A stretch of 64,000 bases of DNA, taken from assembly GCF_051195215.1 (NCBI RefSeq), contig NZ_JBNAZM010000023.1, positions 1 to 64,000 on the forward strand, read 5' to 3'. The stretch's first letter is position 1, and each line of letters opens with the position of its first letter. This DNA is from Arhodomonas sp051195215. GTDB taxonomy: Bacteria; Pseudomonadota; Gammaproteobacteria; Nitrococcales; Nitrococcaceae. The notes under the pieces are model-generated. The model saw only the letters and a program-made list of their open reading frames with translations, did no database searches and was not told the DNA's origin. A program made the position numbers and the translations under genes. This document shows, piece after piece, positions 56,193-64,000 of the stretch.

Positions 56193-56266
56193 GTTATTGT
56201 TTCCTTGCTTCCTTGAGGGACGAGCATGGTTTCGGCAAGCTGCGGCAGCCGGCCGCGGTCGCGCGA

Positions 56267-56300
56267 AACCCTACCGTCCGAAACTGTCACTGACCTGACA
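56267..56300 (-). promoter_or_regulatory. Three-box operator between second tctC and tctD
   Basis: AACCCTACC (56267-56275), 8 bases, CTGTCA (56284-56289), 5 bases, CTGACA (56295-56300). The distance to the tctC start (75 bases) nearly equals that of the first copy (80). It ends four bases before the divergent tctD ATG, so it could also autoregulate tctD. Confidence 0.65.
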
Positions 56301-56304
56301 CCCC

Positions 56305-56973
56305 ATGCGCATCCTGCTGGTCGAGGACACACCCGATCTGGGCGAGGCGATCACGCACCGGTTTTCCGGCGACGGCCACGCCGTCGAGTGGGTCCGTGAC
56401 GGCACGGCCGCGGAGGCCATGCTCGCCGGTGAGCGGTTCGATTTGCTTATCCTGGATCTGATGATTCCGCCACCGGACGGTTTCGAGGTTCTGCGCCGGC
56501 TGCGTGAGCGCGGCGACGCCATCCCGGTGCTGGTGCTCACGGCGCGTTCGGAGGTGGACGATCGGGTGGGCGCGCTCGACCGCGGCGCCGATGACTATCT
56601 GGTCAAGCCTTTCGACTTCCGGGAGCTGGAAGCCCGTGTGCGGGCGTTGCTACGCCGCGGTGCCGGGGAGGCAGCACCACGGCAACGGCTCGGGGGGCTT
56701 ACCTTCGATCCCGCTGCCCGCCGGGTGCTGTGCGGCGATGCCCCCCTGGATCTGCCTAACCGCGAGTTCCGGCTGCTGGAGATCTTTCTCTCGCGGCCGG
56801 GACGGGTGTTCAGCAAGGATGAGATCGCCGATCGGCTCTTCGGACTCGAGGATCCGCCTGCCCCCAACGCCATCGAGGTCTACGTCGCGCGGCTGAGGCG
56901 GCGGCTCGCCGGCAGCGGGGTGGTAATCCGCACCCATCGCGGACTCGGGTACGTGGCCGAGGCCGATGACTGA
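56305..56973 (+). CDS. tctD: OmpR-family response regulator (TctD-like)
   Basis: The product has 222 residues. The receiver domain opens MRILLVEDTPDLGEAITHRF, with phosphoacceptor Asp51 (LLILDLMIPPPDG), Thr in VLVLTARSEVDDRVGALDRG and Lys in DDYLVKPFDF. The winged-helix output domain follows (LPNREFRLLEIFLSRPGRVF, EVYVARLRRRLAGSGVVI, RTHRGLGYVAE). There is no clear ribosome site; the operator abuts the start. It is paired with tctE (eight-base overlap) and probably controls the tct genes. Confidence 0.93.
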   Translation: MRILLVEDTPDLGEAITHRFSGDGHAVEWVRDGTAAEAMLAGERFDLLILDLMIPPPDGFEVLRRLRERGDAIPVLVLTARSEVDDRVGALDRGADDYLVKPFDFRELEARVRALLRRGAGEAAPRQRLGGLTFDPAARRVLCGDAPLDLPNREFRLLEIFLSRPGRVFSKDEIADRLFGLEDPPAPNAIEVYVARLRRRLAGSGVVIRTHRGLGYVAEADD

Positions 56974-58342
56974 GACCACTATATCTCTGCGCTGGCGGTT
57001 GCTGGCCTCGCTCACCGCGTTGAGCGTGGTGGCGACGGTCGCGCTCGTGGTGGGGGCGTGGCTATACGGGCGCAGTGCCGCGGATCGCGCCTACGACCGC
57101 ATCCTGCGCGCCTCGGCGCTCGCCATCGCCGAGCAGCTCTACGTGCGCGATGGCACACTGCGAGTGGACCTGCCCTACGCATCGCTGGACATGCTCGGTT
57201 TCGCACGTGACGACCGGGTGTTCTACCGCGTGGTGGGCCCGCAGGGCGAGACGCTTACCGGCTACGGCGACCTTCCCCCCGCCCCGAGGTCCGCCGAGGA
57301 TGGCGCGGTGTTCTTCGATGCCGGCTATCGTGGCGAGACCGTGCGCTTCGTGGTACTGGGCCGGCTGATCGCCGAGCCTGCGGTTGCCGGCTGGGCGCGG
57401 ATCCAGGTCGGGCAGACGCGGCGCGCGCGCGAGGCGCTGGCGCAGGATATGGCGGTGAGCGCGGCGGTGCCCATCGTCGTCCTCGCCGCGGTGCTGCTGG
57501 CGCTCGCCTGGCTGGTGGTGACCCGCGGGCTGGTGCCGTTGCGGCGTATCGGCAGTGAGCTCGCCTGGCGTGACCCTGACGATCTGCAGCCGCTTGCCGT
57601 GCGCGTGCCCGCGGAGATGGCCCCCATGGTCGATGCCCTCAACGGCTTCATGGCGCGCCTGGCACGAAACCTGGAGCAGACCCGCCGGTTCATCGCCGAC
57701 GCCGCCCACCAGATCCGCACGCCACTCGCGGGGCTTCAGGCTCAGGCGGAGCTTGCCCGGGACGAGGTGGATCCCGAACGCCTTGCCGAGGCCCTCGACG
57801 GCATCGCGGTTCGCGCCCGCGAGACCACGCGGCTGACCAACCAGCTGCTAAGCAACGCACTGGTTTCCCACCGCGGCAATCTGCGCGCCCTCGATCGCGT
57901 GGACCTCGGCGATATCGTGCGCCAGGCGGTCCAGGAGGCCACGCCGCTGTCCGGGGGGCGCCGGGGCGATGTGCGTGTGAATCTGCCGAACGGCGAGCTC
58001 GCCATCCACGGGGACGCGGTGGTGCTGCGCGAGGCGGTCCGCAATCTGGTGGAGAACGCCTTGCACCACGGCCCGCCCCAGGGCGTGGTGACGGTGGACG
58101 CCCGCGCGGACGACGGCGGCTGGTCCTGTGGAGTGAGCGACGCCGGTAGCGGTATTCCGAGTGACGATCGGGCGCGCGTGCTGGAGCGCTTCGAGCGCGG
58201 CAGCGCTGTTACCGCGGCGGGCTCCGGGCTGGGGCTCGCCATTGCCCGCGAGGCAGCGGAGCTTCATGGCGCTGAGTTGGTCATGACTCATCCCCCGCAA
58301 GGCGGGTTTCGGGTGGCCCTGGTCGTTGGAGGTGAGCGATGA
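56966..58342 (+). CDS. tctE: Sensor histidine kinase (TctE-like)
   Basis: The product has 458 residues. Helix 1 (LLASLTALSVVATVALVVGA), a periplasmic region of about 130 residues of the 2CSK_N type, helix 2 (AVPIVVLAAVLLALAWLVV), HAMP, then the H-box FIADAAHQIRTPLAGLQAQA (His248), N-box LVENALHHGPP, and G-boxes DAGSGIPSDD and GSGLGLAIAREAA. It should sense a carboxylate in the periplasm and phosphorylate TctD. Its stop overlaps the next gene start by four bases. Confidence 0.93.
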   Translation: MTETTISLRWRLLASLTALSVVATVALVVGAWLYGRSAADRAYDRILRASALAIAEQLYVRDGTLRVDLPYASLDMLGFARDDRVFYRVVGPQGETLTGYGDLPPAPRSAEDGAVFFDAGYRGETVRFVVLGRLIAEPAVAGWARIQVGQTRRAREALAQDMAVSAAVPIVVLAAVLLALAWLVVTRGLVPLRRIGSELAWRDPDDLQPLAVRVPAEMAPMVDALNGFMARLARNLEQTRRFIADAAHQIRTPLAGLQAQAELARDEVDPERLAEALDGIAVRARETTRLTNQLLSNALVSHRGNLRALDRVDLGDIVRQAVQEATPLSGGRRGDVRVNLPNGELAIHGDAVVLREAVRNLVENALHHGPPQGVVTVDARADDGGWSCGVSDAGSGIPSDDRARVLERFERGSAVTAAGSGLGLAIAREAAELHGAELVMTHPPQGGFRVALVVGGER

Positions 58343-59400
58343 GATGGCTGCTCGCGGTGGCGCTGGTGGCTGTCACGACTGTTGCGGCGGCGCGCACCAC
58401 GACCTTCCCGTCGCCACAGCCGGATGCTCAGACGGTCACCATATACGGCAGCACCGACACCTGGGCGATGCGTCCGGTCATCGCCGACTTTCAGCAGGCG
58501 CACCCTGGCGTGGCAGTGCGTTACGTGGAGTTGGTGGCCAACGTCCTCGACCGCCGTTTTCGCGACGAGGTGGCGCGGGGCACGGAGACCGCCGACCTTC
58601 TCGTCAGCTCGGCGATGGATCTACAGACGAAGCTTGTCAACGACGGCTATGCCCGCCCCTACCGCTCCGGTCAGACCGAATGGCTGCCGCAGTGGGCACG
58701 CTGGCGTGATCGCGCATTCGGCTTCACCTTCGAGCCGGCAGTGATCGTCTATGATCCGGACCGCCTGAGTCCCGAGGAGGTGCCGCACAATCGCTTCGAC
58801 CTTATCCGGGTGTTGCGCGAGTCTCCGGAACGTTTCCGCGGGCGAGTGGGCACCTACGACATCGTCGACAGCGGGGTGGGCTACCTCTTTGCCAGCCAGG
58901 ACAGTCTCCAGGCGAGCACCTACGGGCGCCTCATCGAGAGCTTTGGCCGCACCCGCGTGCAGCTCGCCTGTTGCACCCTGGATCTCTTTCAGGCCATCGA
59001 GCGCGGCGAGCTGCTCATCGGCTACAACCTCCTCGGCTCCTATGCCCGCGCGCGTATCGAGGCTGGCTCCTCCCTGCGCATGATCCTGCCGGAGGACTAC
59101 ACGCTGGTGCTCGCGCGTGTTGCCGTGGTGCCCAAGGCGGCCGCACGGCCCGGGCTTGCCGAACGCTTTCTCGACTACCTGTTGAGCGTGCGCGGTCAGA
59201 GCGTCCTCGCCCAGCAGTCCTCGCTCTACGCCATCCACCCGGCGGTCACCGGGGAGGGCAGCGCCGATGCTCTGCGCCGCCGCGCCCGCGGGCCGCTGCG
59301 GCCCATCGGCCTCGGTCCCGGCCTGATGGTCTATCTCGATGAGATGAAGCGCGAGCGCTTCATCGACGAATGGCGCGCGTCGGTGATCGTCCCCGAGTGA
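58339..59400 (+). CDS. Family 1 extracellular solute-binding protein, orphan, coupled to tctDE
   Basis: The product has 353 residues with a signal peptide (MRWLLAVALVAVTTVAAART). VTIYGSTDTWAMRPVIADFQ and ADLLVSSAMDLQTKLVNDGY resemble iron- or spermidine-type binding proteins (Fbp/AfuA group). The usual tyrosine pair for Fe(III) near the C-terminus is not obvious. No permease or ATPase follows. Translational coupling to a sensor kinase suggests it acts as a periplasmic co-sensor, or that its permease is elsewhere. Confidence 0.8.
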   Translation: MRWLLAVALVAVTTVAAARTTTFPSPQPDAQTVTIYGSTDTWAMRPVIADFQQAHPGVAVRYVELVANVLDRRFRDEVARGTETADLLVSSAMDLQTKLVNDGYARPYRSGQTEWLPQWARWRDRAFGFTFEPAVIVYDPDRLSPEEVPHNRFDLIRVLRESPERFRGRVGTYDIVDSGVGYLFASQDSLQASTYGRLIESFGRTRVQLACCTLDLFQAIERGELLIGYNLLGSYARARIEAGSSLRMILPEDYTLVLARVAVVPKAAARPGLAERFLDYLLSVRGQSVLAQQSSLYAIHPAVTGEGSADALRRRARGPLRPIGLGPGLMVYLDEMKRERFIDEWRASVIVPE

Positions 59401-59451
59401 CTCGCCGTTGACGCGCGCGCGGAGACGACCGCGACGCCCCATACAGCCTAA

Positions 59452-59683
59452 TTCTCCCGCCGCCCGAGCTGGCGGGACGGTCCACGCCAGCAGTGCCTGC
59501 GCAGGCTCAACCCGCCGGCGGCACGCTATCTCCGCGCCGACCGCCACACCCGCTTTTTCATCGCCGACGGTGACCGCTGGCAGGAAAGCGAGCGCTTCCC
59601 GCCGCTGGTCGTGGGCCGGAACGTCTACGCCCTGCGCCGCTATCGCAACCCGGATCCGGCACCCGCCGGGCGCGACACCGCAT
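59452..59683 (+). pseudogene. Unrecognised gene fragment truncated by the MITE
   Basis: Directly upstream of the mobile element the frame reads CLRRLNPPAARYLRADRHTR FFIADGDRWQESERFPPLVV GRNVYALRRYRNPDPAPAGR. It has normal codon character for this genome. There is no ATG before 59611 and the frame continues into the element. I do not recognise the family. It is either a remnant whose 5' end was lost or a gene with an unusual start. The region 59401-59451 holds nothing assignable. Confidence 0.4.
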
Positions 59684-59839
59684 TACTAATCTTCTCAGCG
59701 GTATTGTCATGTGTCAGAGCGCCACGACGGTTCGGGGGCAAGGCGCGCGGTGTAGCCGGGCTACATAAGCGGCGAGCAACGCAGACCCATCGGCGCACGG
59801 ACCGGCTGACGCATGACAATACCTCTGAGAAGATTAGTA
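59684..59839. mobile_element. Complete MITE with 33-bp terminal inverted repeats
   Basis: The element is 156 bp. Its ends (59684-59716 and 59807-59839) are inverted repeats with 31 of 33 identical positions, beginning TACTAATCTTCTCAG and containing GGTATTGTCATG. TA at both extremities could be a target duplication, as for IS630/Tc1-type elements. The core has a perfect palindrome TGTAGCCGGGCTACA. It codes for no protein, so it would need a transposase in trans. Confidence 0.8.
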
Positions 59840-59868
59840 CACCCTGGCATCCCGAATGGTGACGGTGC

Positions 59869-59885
59869 GTATCGGAAAGCGATAC
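59869..59885. promoter_or_regulatory. Palindromic operator upstream of the XRE regulator
   Basis: GTATCG-GAAAG-CGATAC is a perfect inverted repeat 56 bases before the regulator start. Its right half begins a longer string, CGATACTTTGCGTCCG, that recurs in a near copy before the next gene. Autoregulation is inferred. Confidence 0.55.
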
Positions 59886-59940
59886 TTTGCGTCCGACATC
59901 GACGCCGCGCAGACCGCGGCAATCGACACGGGAGGCGGAT

Positions 59941-60702
59941 GTGTCACAGAGCCAGCGGATCATCGACGCGACCAAGCAGGCGCTGCGCGAACAGGGGATT
60001 ACCTACGCCGATGTGGCGAGGCACCTCGGCCTGAGCGAAGCCAGCGTCAAGCGCCTGTTCGCACGCGGTCGGTTCTCGCTCGACAGGCTGGAGGCCATCG
60101 CCCGGTTCCTGCAGCTGGACCTGGGCGAGCTTGTTCGCCGCGCCGAGTGCATGGACTCCCTGCCGCAACAGCTATCCGCCGAGCAGGAGCAGTATCTGGT
60201 CGCCCGACCCAAGCTGTTCCTGCTGTTCTATCTGCTTCTCAACGATTATGACCTCGACCGTGTGGTCGCCGATTTCCGCATCGATAGGCCCGAGGGCATA
60301 AGACTGCTATGCGAACTCGAGGAACTGGGGCTGATCGAGCGCCACCCGGGCGACCGCGTGCGACTGCGGGTGTCGCGAGCGCTGACCTGGCGCCGGGGCG
60401 GGCCGATCCGGCGCTTCATCGACGAGCGTGTGCTGCGGGAATTTCTCGGCGGAGCGTTCGACGGCGAGGGGGAGGTATTCCACTTTGTCTCGGGCATCGT
60501 CTCACAAGCGAGCATGGCGCAACTGCTGCGCGAGATCGAGCGTGTCGTCCGGCACTTCAACGACCAGTTGCGCGCGGCGAGCGAGGAGAGCCTGGAGCGG
60601 CGCCAGGGCTGCAGCCTGCTGGTGGCGATGCGTCCCTGGCGGTTTTCCCTGTTCACCGAGTACGAACGTGCCTCTGAGCCGGGCGCGGCATCACACGAGT
60701 GA
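59941..60702 (+). CDS. XRE-family transcriptional regulator
   Basis: The product has 253 residues from a GTG at 59941 preceded by gggagg; an ATG at 59887 would add 18 unlikely Arg/Thr-rich residues. The N-terminal HTH is ATKQALREQGITYADVARHL GLSEASVKRLFARGRFSLDR. The rest is an all-helical effector-type region (ARPKLFLLFYLLLNDYDLDR; LIERHPGDRVRLRVSRALTW). It most likely controls itself and the downstream lipid gene, given the shared upstream motif. Confidence 0.85.
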   Translation: MSQSQRIIDATKQALREQGITYADVARHLGLSEASVKRLFARGRFSLDRLEAIARFLQLDLGELVRRAECMDSLPQQLSAEQEQYLVARPKLFLLFYLLLNDYDLDRVVADFRIDRPEGIRLLCELEELGLIERHPGDRVRLRVSRALTWRRGGPIRRFIDERVLREFLGGAFDGEGEVFHFVSGIVSQASMAQLLREIERVVRHFNDQLRAASEESLERRQGCSLLVAMRPWRFSLFTEYERASEPGAASHE

Positions 60703-60720
60703 TCGATACGTAGCAAAAAA

Positions 60721-60737
60721 CGATACTTTATTGTCCG
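60721..60737 (+). promoter_or_regulatory. Second XRE-associated motif upstream of the lipid gene
   Basis: CGATACTTTATTGTCCG nearly repeats CGATACTTTGCGTCCG at 59880-59895. A further CGATAC occurs at 60704. The motif is about 90 bases before the start of the next gene. Confidence 0.5.
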
Positions 60738-60824
60738 GTTATTGGAGTCAGGTTGCGTTTTTTATATCGTCGCAACCACTGACGCGCAACGGCGCCCGAC
60801 AACCGCTTGCCAGGGAGAACGCCC

Positions 60825-63800
60825 ATGCCACGGATGACCGCCCGCACCGGTTTTCTACCGTTCATCACGGTGGTGTTTCTCAACGCCTTCGTTGATCTCG
60901 GACACAAGATCATCATCCAGAACACCCTGTTCAAGACCTTCGACGGCTCACTGCAGATTGCGCTCACCGCGGTGGTCAATGCGCTCATCCTGTTGCCGTT
61001 CGTGCTGGTTTTCACGCCGGCGGGCTTTCTCTCCGACCGCTTCGCCAAGCCGCGCGTCATGCGCGCGAGTGCCTTTGTCGCCGTTGCAATCACGCTCGGC
61101 ATTACCGCTTGCTACTACCTTGGCTGGTTCTGGCCGGCGTTCGCGCTGACCTTCGCACTGGCGCTGCAGAGCGCGATCTACTCGCCGGCGAAATTCGGCT
61201 ATATCCGCGAACTGGTCGGCGAGGCACAGCTGGCGCCCGCCAATGGCGCGGTGCAGGCGGTGACCACGGTGGCGATTCTCGGTGGCACCTTTGCGTTCTC
61301 GGTGGTGTTCGAGGGCCTGTTCGCCGGATCGGGCGCGACCGATCCGCAAGCGACGGTGGCGGCCATTGCACCGGTGGGCTGGTTGCTCGTGACCGCCTCG
61401 GGCGCGGAGTTCCTGCTGACGCTGCGCCTGCCGCACCGCGAACCCGCCCGCCCCGGTATGCGCTTCGACTGGAGCCGCTACGCCCGCGCCGACTACCTGT
61501 GCGTGAACCTGCGCGCCGCCTGGTCGCGGCCCGCGGTACGCCTGCCGATCATCGGCCTGTCCGTGTTCTGGGCGATTTCGCAGGTGATGGTCGCCGTCTT
61601 CCCCGCCTACGCGAAGGCGCGGCTCGGCATCGACAACACAATTGTGCTGCAGGGGACGGTGGCCTGTTCGGGTATCGGCATCATCGTCGGCGCACTGCTA
61701 GCCGGTCGCTGGTCGCGCGGCTACATCGAGACCGGCCTGATTCCGGTGGGCACGCTCGGCATCGCCACTGCGTTGTTCCTGCTGCCCGGTCTGCCTACGA
61801 TCGCCGCGCACGCGGCCAACTTCCTTGCGCTGGGCATGCTTGGCGGTTTCGTGCTGGTGCCGCTCAACTCGCTGGTGCAGTTCAATGCCGGCCGTGAAGG
61901 CCTGGGCCGCGTGCTCGCGGCGAGCAACTTCATCCAGAACATCGTCATGCTCGCGTTCCTGGGCCTGACGTTGCTGGCGACGACCGCGGCATTCGGCACC
62001 ATCGCGCTGTTCGTATTCCTGGGGATAACGGCGCTGGTCGCGGCGCTCTACACCATCGTCAAGCTACCGCAATCGCTGTCGCGTTTCGTCGTAGCGCGTC
62101 TGCTGTCGCCGCGGTATCGGTTGCAGGTGCAGGGCCTGGACCACTTGCCCTCCGAGGGTGGTGTCCTGTTGCTCGGCAACCACGTGAGCTGGCTCGATTG
62201 GGCCATGGTCCAGATCGCCTGCCCGCGCCCGATCCGTTTCGTCATGGAACGAAGCATCTACGAGCGCTGGTACCTGCGCTGGCTGCTGGACGCCTTCGGC
62301 GCGATCCCCATCGCCCGTGGCCGTAGCGCCGACGCCCTGAGGAGCGTCACCGAGTGCCTGAACAACGGCGAGGTGGTCTGCCTGTTCCCCGAGGGCCAGA
62401 TCAGCCGCAACGGTCACCTGGGCGAGTTCAAGCGCGGCTTCGAGCGCGCCGCTGCCGAGGCGGACGGCGTCATCGTGCCGTTCTACATCCTCGGGCTGTG
62501 GGGCAGCCGCTTCTCGCGCGCCGGTAGCGGCATGCGTGAGCGACGGCGAGCCTGGCGCGCCCGCGATGTCGTCTTCGGTTTCGGCAAGGCGCTGCCGATG
62601 GTGACCGGTGCCGCCGGCGTGAAGCAGGCGGTGATGGAGCTCTCCGTGGAGTGCTGGCAGGCGCGTGCGCGCACGCTGCCGTCGCTTCCGGCCGCCTGGT
62701 TGCGTACAGCCAAGCGCTGTGGCAATGCCCCGGCGGTCGCCGATTCAACCGACGCGTGGATCGGCAGCCGGCGCCTGCTGGCGGGCGTGCTGGCCTTCGC
62801 CCGTTATCTGCAGCAGGGCACGCACGGGCGCCGCCTCGGGATACTGCTGCCGCCCAGCAGCGCCGGGATGATCGCCAATCTGGCGGCACTGCTGACCGGG
62901 CGCGCGGTGGTCAATCTCAACTACAGTGCCCCTTCGGCGGCGATACGGGCGGCGATCGCGCGTGCGGGAATCACCGAGGTCGTCACCGACGCTCGCTTCG
63001 TCGCGCGTCTCGAGAGCCGTGGGCTGAATGTGGATAGCGTGCTGGCGGGCGTTCGCCGTCATGATATCGAGGACTTCCGCAACGCCATGACGCGCGGCGC
63101 TCGGATGCTCGCGCTGCTGGCGACCTGGTTGCCGTGCGCACTGCTCGAGCGCGCTTTCGGCCACCGGCCGGACCCGGACGCCACCGCCGCCATCGTGTTC
63201 TCCGGCGAGAGCGGGAGTACGCTCGAGGGCGTGGAGCTCAGCCACCGTAATATCCTCGCGAACGCACACCAGGTGGCCGACGTGTTCGACACGGAGACCG
63301 ATGACGTCATGCTCGGCAATCTGCCGCTATTCCACGCTTTCGGCCTGACCGTGACGACGCTGCTGCCAGCGGTCGAGGGCGTGCCGGTGGTCTGCCACCC
63401 GGACCCGAGCGATACGATCGGCAGCGCCAAGGCGATCGCGCGCCACCGGGTCACGGTGATGTGCTCGACCTCGAGCTTGCTGCGGTTATTCGCGCGCAAG
63501 CGCCGTATCCACCCGCTGATGCTCGAGTCGCTGCGCCTGGTCGTCGCCGACGCCGAGCAGCTCGAGGCGAAGGCGCGGGAGGCATTCGAGCAGCGCTTCA
63601 CGAAGCGGATTCACGTAGGCTTCGGCGCCACGGAAGTCACGCCGGTCGCCACCTGCAACGTGCCGGACCGTCTTGATACCCGGAGCTGGCAGGTTCAGAT
63701 CGGCCAACGGCCCGGCACGGTGGGTATGCCGCTGCCGGGTACTGTCGTGCGCGTGGTCGATCCCGAGACCAACGAGACGCTGCCCGCCGGCGAGGATGGC

Positions 63801-64000
63801 CTGATCCTCGTCGGTGGCGTGCAGGTGATGAAGGGCTACCTTGACGATCCCGCGCGCACGGCCGAGGCGGTGGTCGAGATCGACGGCATGCGCTGGTATC
63901 GCACCGGCAACCGCGGCCACGTGGACGCCGACGGTTTTCTCACCATCGTCGATCACAACCCGCGGTTCGCCGAGATCGACCGCGGGACGGCCAAAGCGCT
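60825..64000 (+). CDS. Fused MFS transporter / 1-acylglycerophosphate acyltransferase / acyl-ACP synthetase-like protein (Aas-like), 3' end outside window
   Basis: The frame is open from the ATG at 60825 to the window edge (1058 codons). Residues 1-415 are an MFS domain of the LplT type (FLNAFVDLGHKIIIQNTLFK; QSAIYSPAKFGYIRELVGE). Residues about 430-620 are an acyltransferase with the His-x4-Asp motif LLGNHVSWLDWAM and CLFPEGQISRNG. An AMP-binding domain follows but key motifs are altered: IVFSGESGSTLEGVELSH lacks the P-loop Lys, YRTGNRGH has Asn for the catalytic-region Asp, and DHNPRFAEID replaces the usual Asp-Arg-Tyr-Ser-Arg-Phe-Ala-Lys block. Role by homology: flipping and re-acylation of lysophospholipids. 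The first two domains look intact; the third may be inactive. Confidence 0.85.
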   Translation, partial: MPRMTARTGFLPFITVVFLNAFVDLGHKIIIQNTLFKTFDGSLQIALTAVVNALILLPFVLVFTPAGFLSDRFAKPRVMRASAFVAVAITLGITACYYLGWFWPAFALTFALALQSAIYSPAKFGYIRELVGEAQLAPANGAVQAVTTVAILGGTFAFSVVFEGLFAGSGATDPQATVAAIAPVGWLLVTASGAEFLLTLRLPHREPARPGMRFDWSRYARADYLCVNLRAAWSRPAVRLPIIGLSVFWAISQVMVAVFPAYAKARLGIDNTIVLQGTVACSGIGIIVGALLAGRWSRGYIETGLIPVGTLGIATALFLLPGLPTIAAHAANFLALGMLGGFVLVPLNSLVQFNAGREGLGRVLAASNFIQNIVMLAFLGLTLLATTAAFGTIALFVFLGITALVAALYTIVKLPQSLSRFVVARLLSPRYRLQVQGLDHLPSEGGVLLLGNHVSWLDWAMVQIACPRPIRFVMERSIYERWYLRWLLDAFGAIPIARGRSADALRSVTECLNNGEVVCLFPEGQISRNGHLGEFKRGFERAAAEADGVIVPFYILGLWGSRFSRAGSGMRERRRAWRARDVVFGFGKALPMVTGAAGVKQAVMELSVECWQARARTLPSLPAAWLRTAKRCGNAPAVADSTDAWIGSRRLLAGVLAFARYLQQGTHGRRLGILLPPSSAGMIANLAALLTGRAVVNLNYSAPSAAIRAAIARAGITEVVTDARFVARLESRGLNVDSVLAGVRRHDIEDFRNAMTRGARMLALLATWLPCALLERAFGHRPDPDATAAIVFSGESGSTLEGVELSHRNILANAHQVADVFDTETDDVMLGNLPLFHAFGLTVTTLLPAVEGVPVVCHPDPSDTIGSAKAIARHRVTVMCSTSSLLRLFARKRRIHPLMLESLRLVVADAEQLEAKAREAFEQRFTKRIHVGFGATEVTPVATCNVPDRLDTRSWQVQIGQRPGTVGMPLPGTVVRVVDPETNETLPAGEDGLILVGGVQVMKGYLDDPARTAEAVVEIDGMRWYRTGNRGHVDADGFLTIVDHNPRFAEIDRGTAKA

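Overview
The window is a continuous, very GC-rich chromosomal segment of a Gram-negative bacterium. Protein styles (GlnK/AmtB, UbiK, ComM, TrmB, type I-F Cas, tripartite tricarboxylate transporter, gamma-type SpeE and BtuB) point to a gammaproteobacterium, perhaps near the Ectothiorhodospiraceae; the exact placement is inference. No rRNA or tRNA gene was recognised. Both ends cut through genes: a TonB-type protein on the left and an Aas-like fusion protein on the right.

Layout. 0-8.2 kb: TonB C-terminal half with a long Pro-Lys/Pro-Glu repeat, a phasin, small membrane proteins, a rhomboid protease, comM, ubiK, and glnK-amtB behind NtrC sites and a sigma-54 promoter. Two eroded genes (sulfite reductase, rhodanese) lie here. 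8.2-14.4 kb: a minus-strand operon (DUF1289, gntR, hcmB, acyl-CoA ligase, meaB, hcmA, PduO-type adenosyltransferase) with the gene order and diagnostic active-site residues of 2-hydroxyisobutyryl-CoA mutase systems. A perfect palindrome sits in its promoter region. 14.5-18.8 kb: a FetAB-like ABC exporter, a subtilisin-like lipoprotein and a PrcB-like lipoprotein. 18.8-41 kb, almost all minus strand: an IutA-like siderophore receptor behind a Fur-like box, speE, a CbiX-like/ferredoxin fusion, a Dpp/Nik-type ABC transporter and a TonB receptor, then cobQ, btuF, cobD, cbiB, cobO and btuB behind a cobalamin riboswitch with its own sigma-70 promoter. Upstream lie thiS, thiG, trmB, btuC and btuD. 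41.2-51.4 kb: a complete type I-F CRISPR-Cas locus with 30 repeats. 51.5-59.4 kb: an eroded AEC permease gene, then tctA-tctB-tctC, a second tctC, and a divergent tctD-tctE-solute-binding-protein operon. 59.4-64 kb: a gene fragment, a 156-bp MITE, an XRE regulator and an MFS/acyltransferase/adenylation fusion that runs off the end.

How the parts fit. The cobalamin genes (uptake, salvage, two kinds of adenosyltransferase) supply the cofactor for the B12-dependent mutase. Its predicted product, 3-hydroxybutyryl-CoA, is also a precursor of polyhydroxyalkanoate, which fits the phasin at the left. The Dpp-type transporter and CbiX-like fusion are translationally coupled and lie downstream of the B12 riboswitch, so a role in cobalt or corrinoid acquisition is the best guess. 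A non-autonomous mobile element family with 33-bp inverted ends is seen at three places (14.2, 51.8 and 59.7 kb). Two copies of a three-box operator precede the two tctC paralogues.
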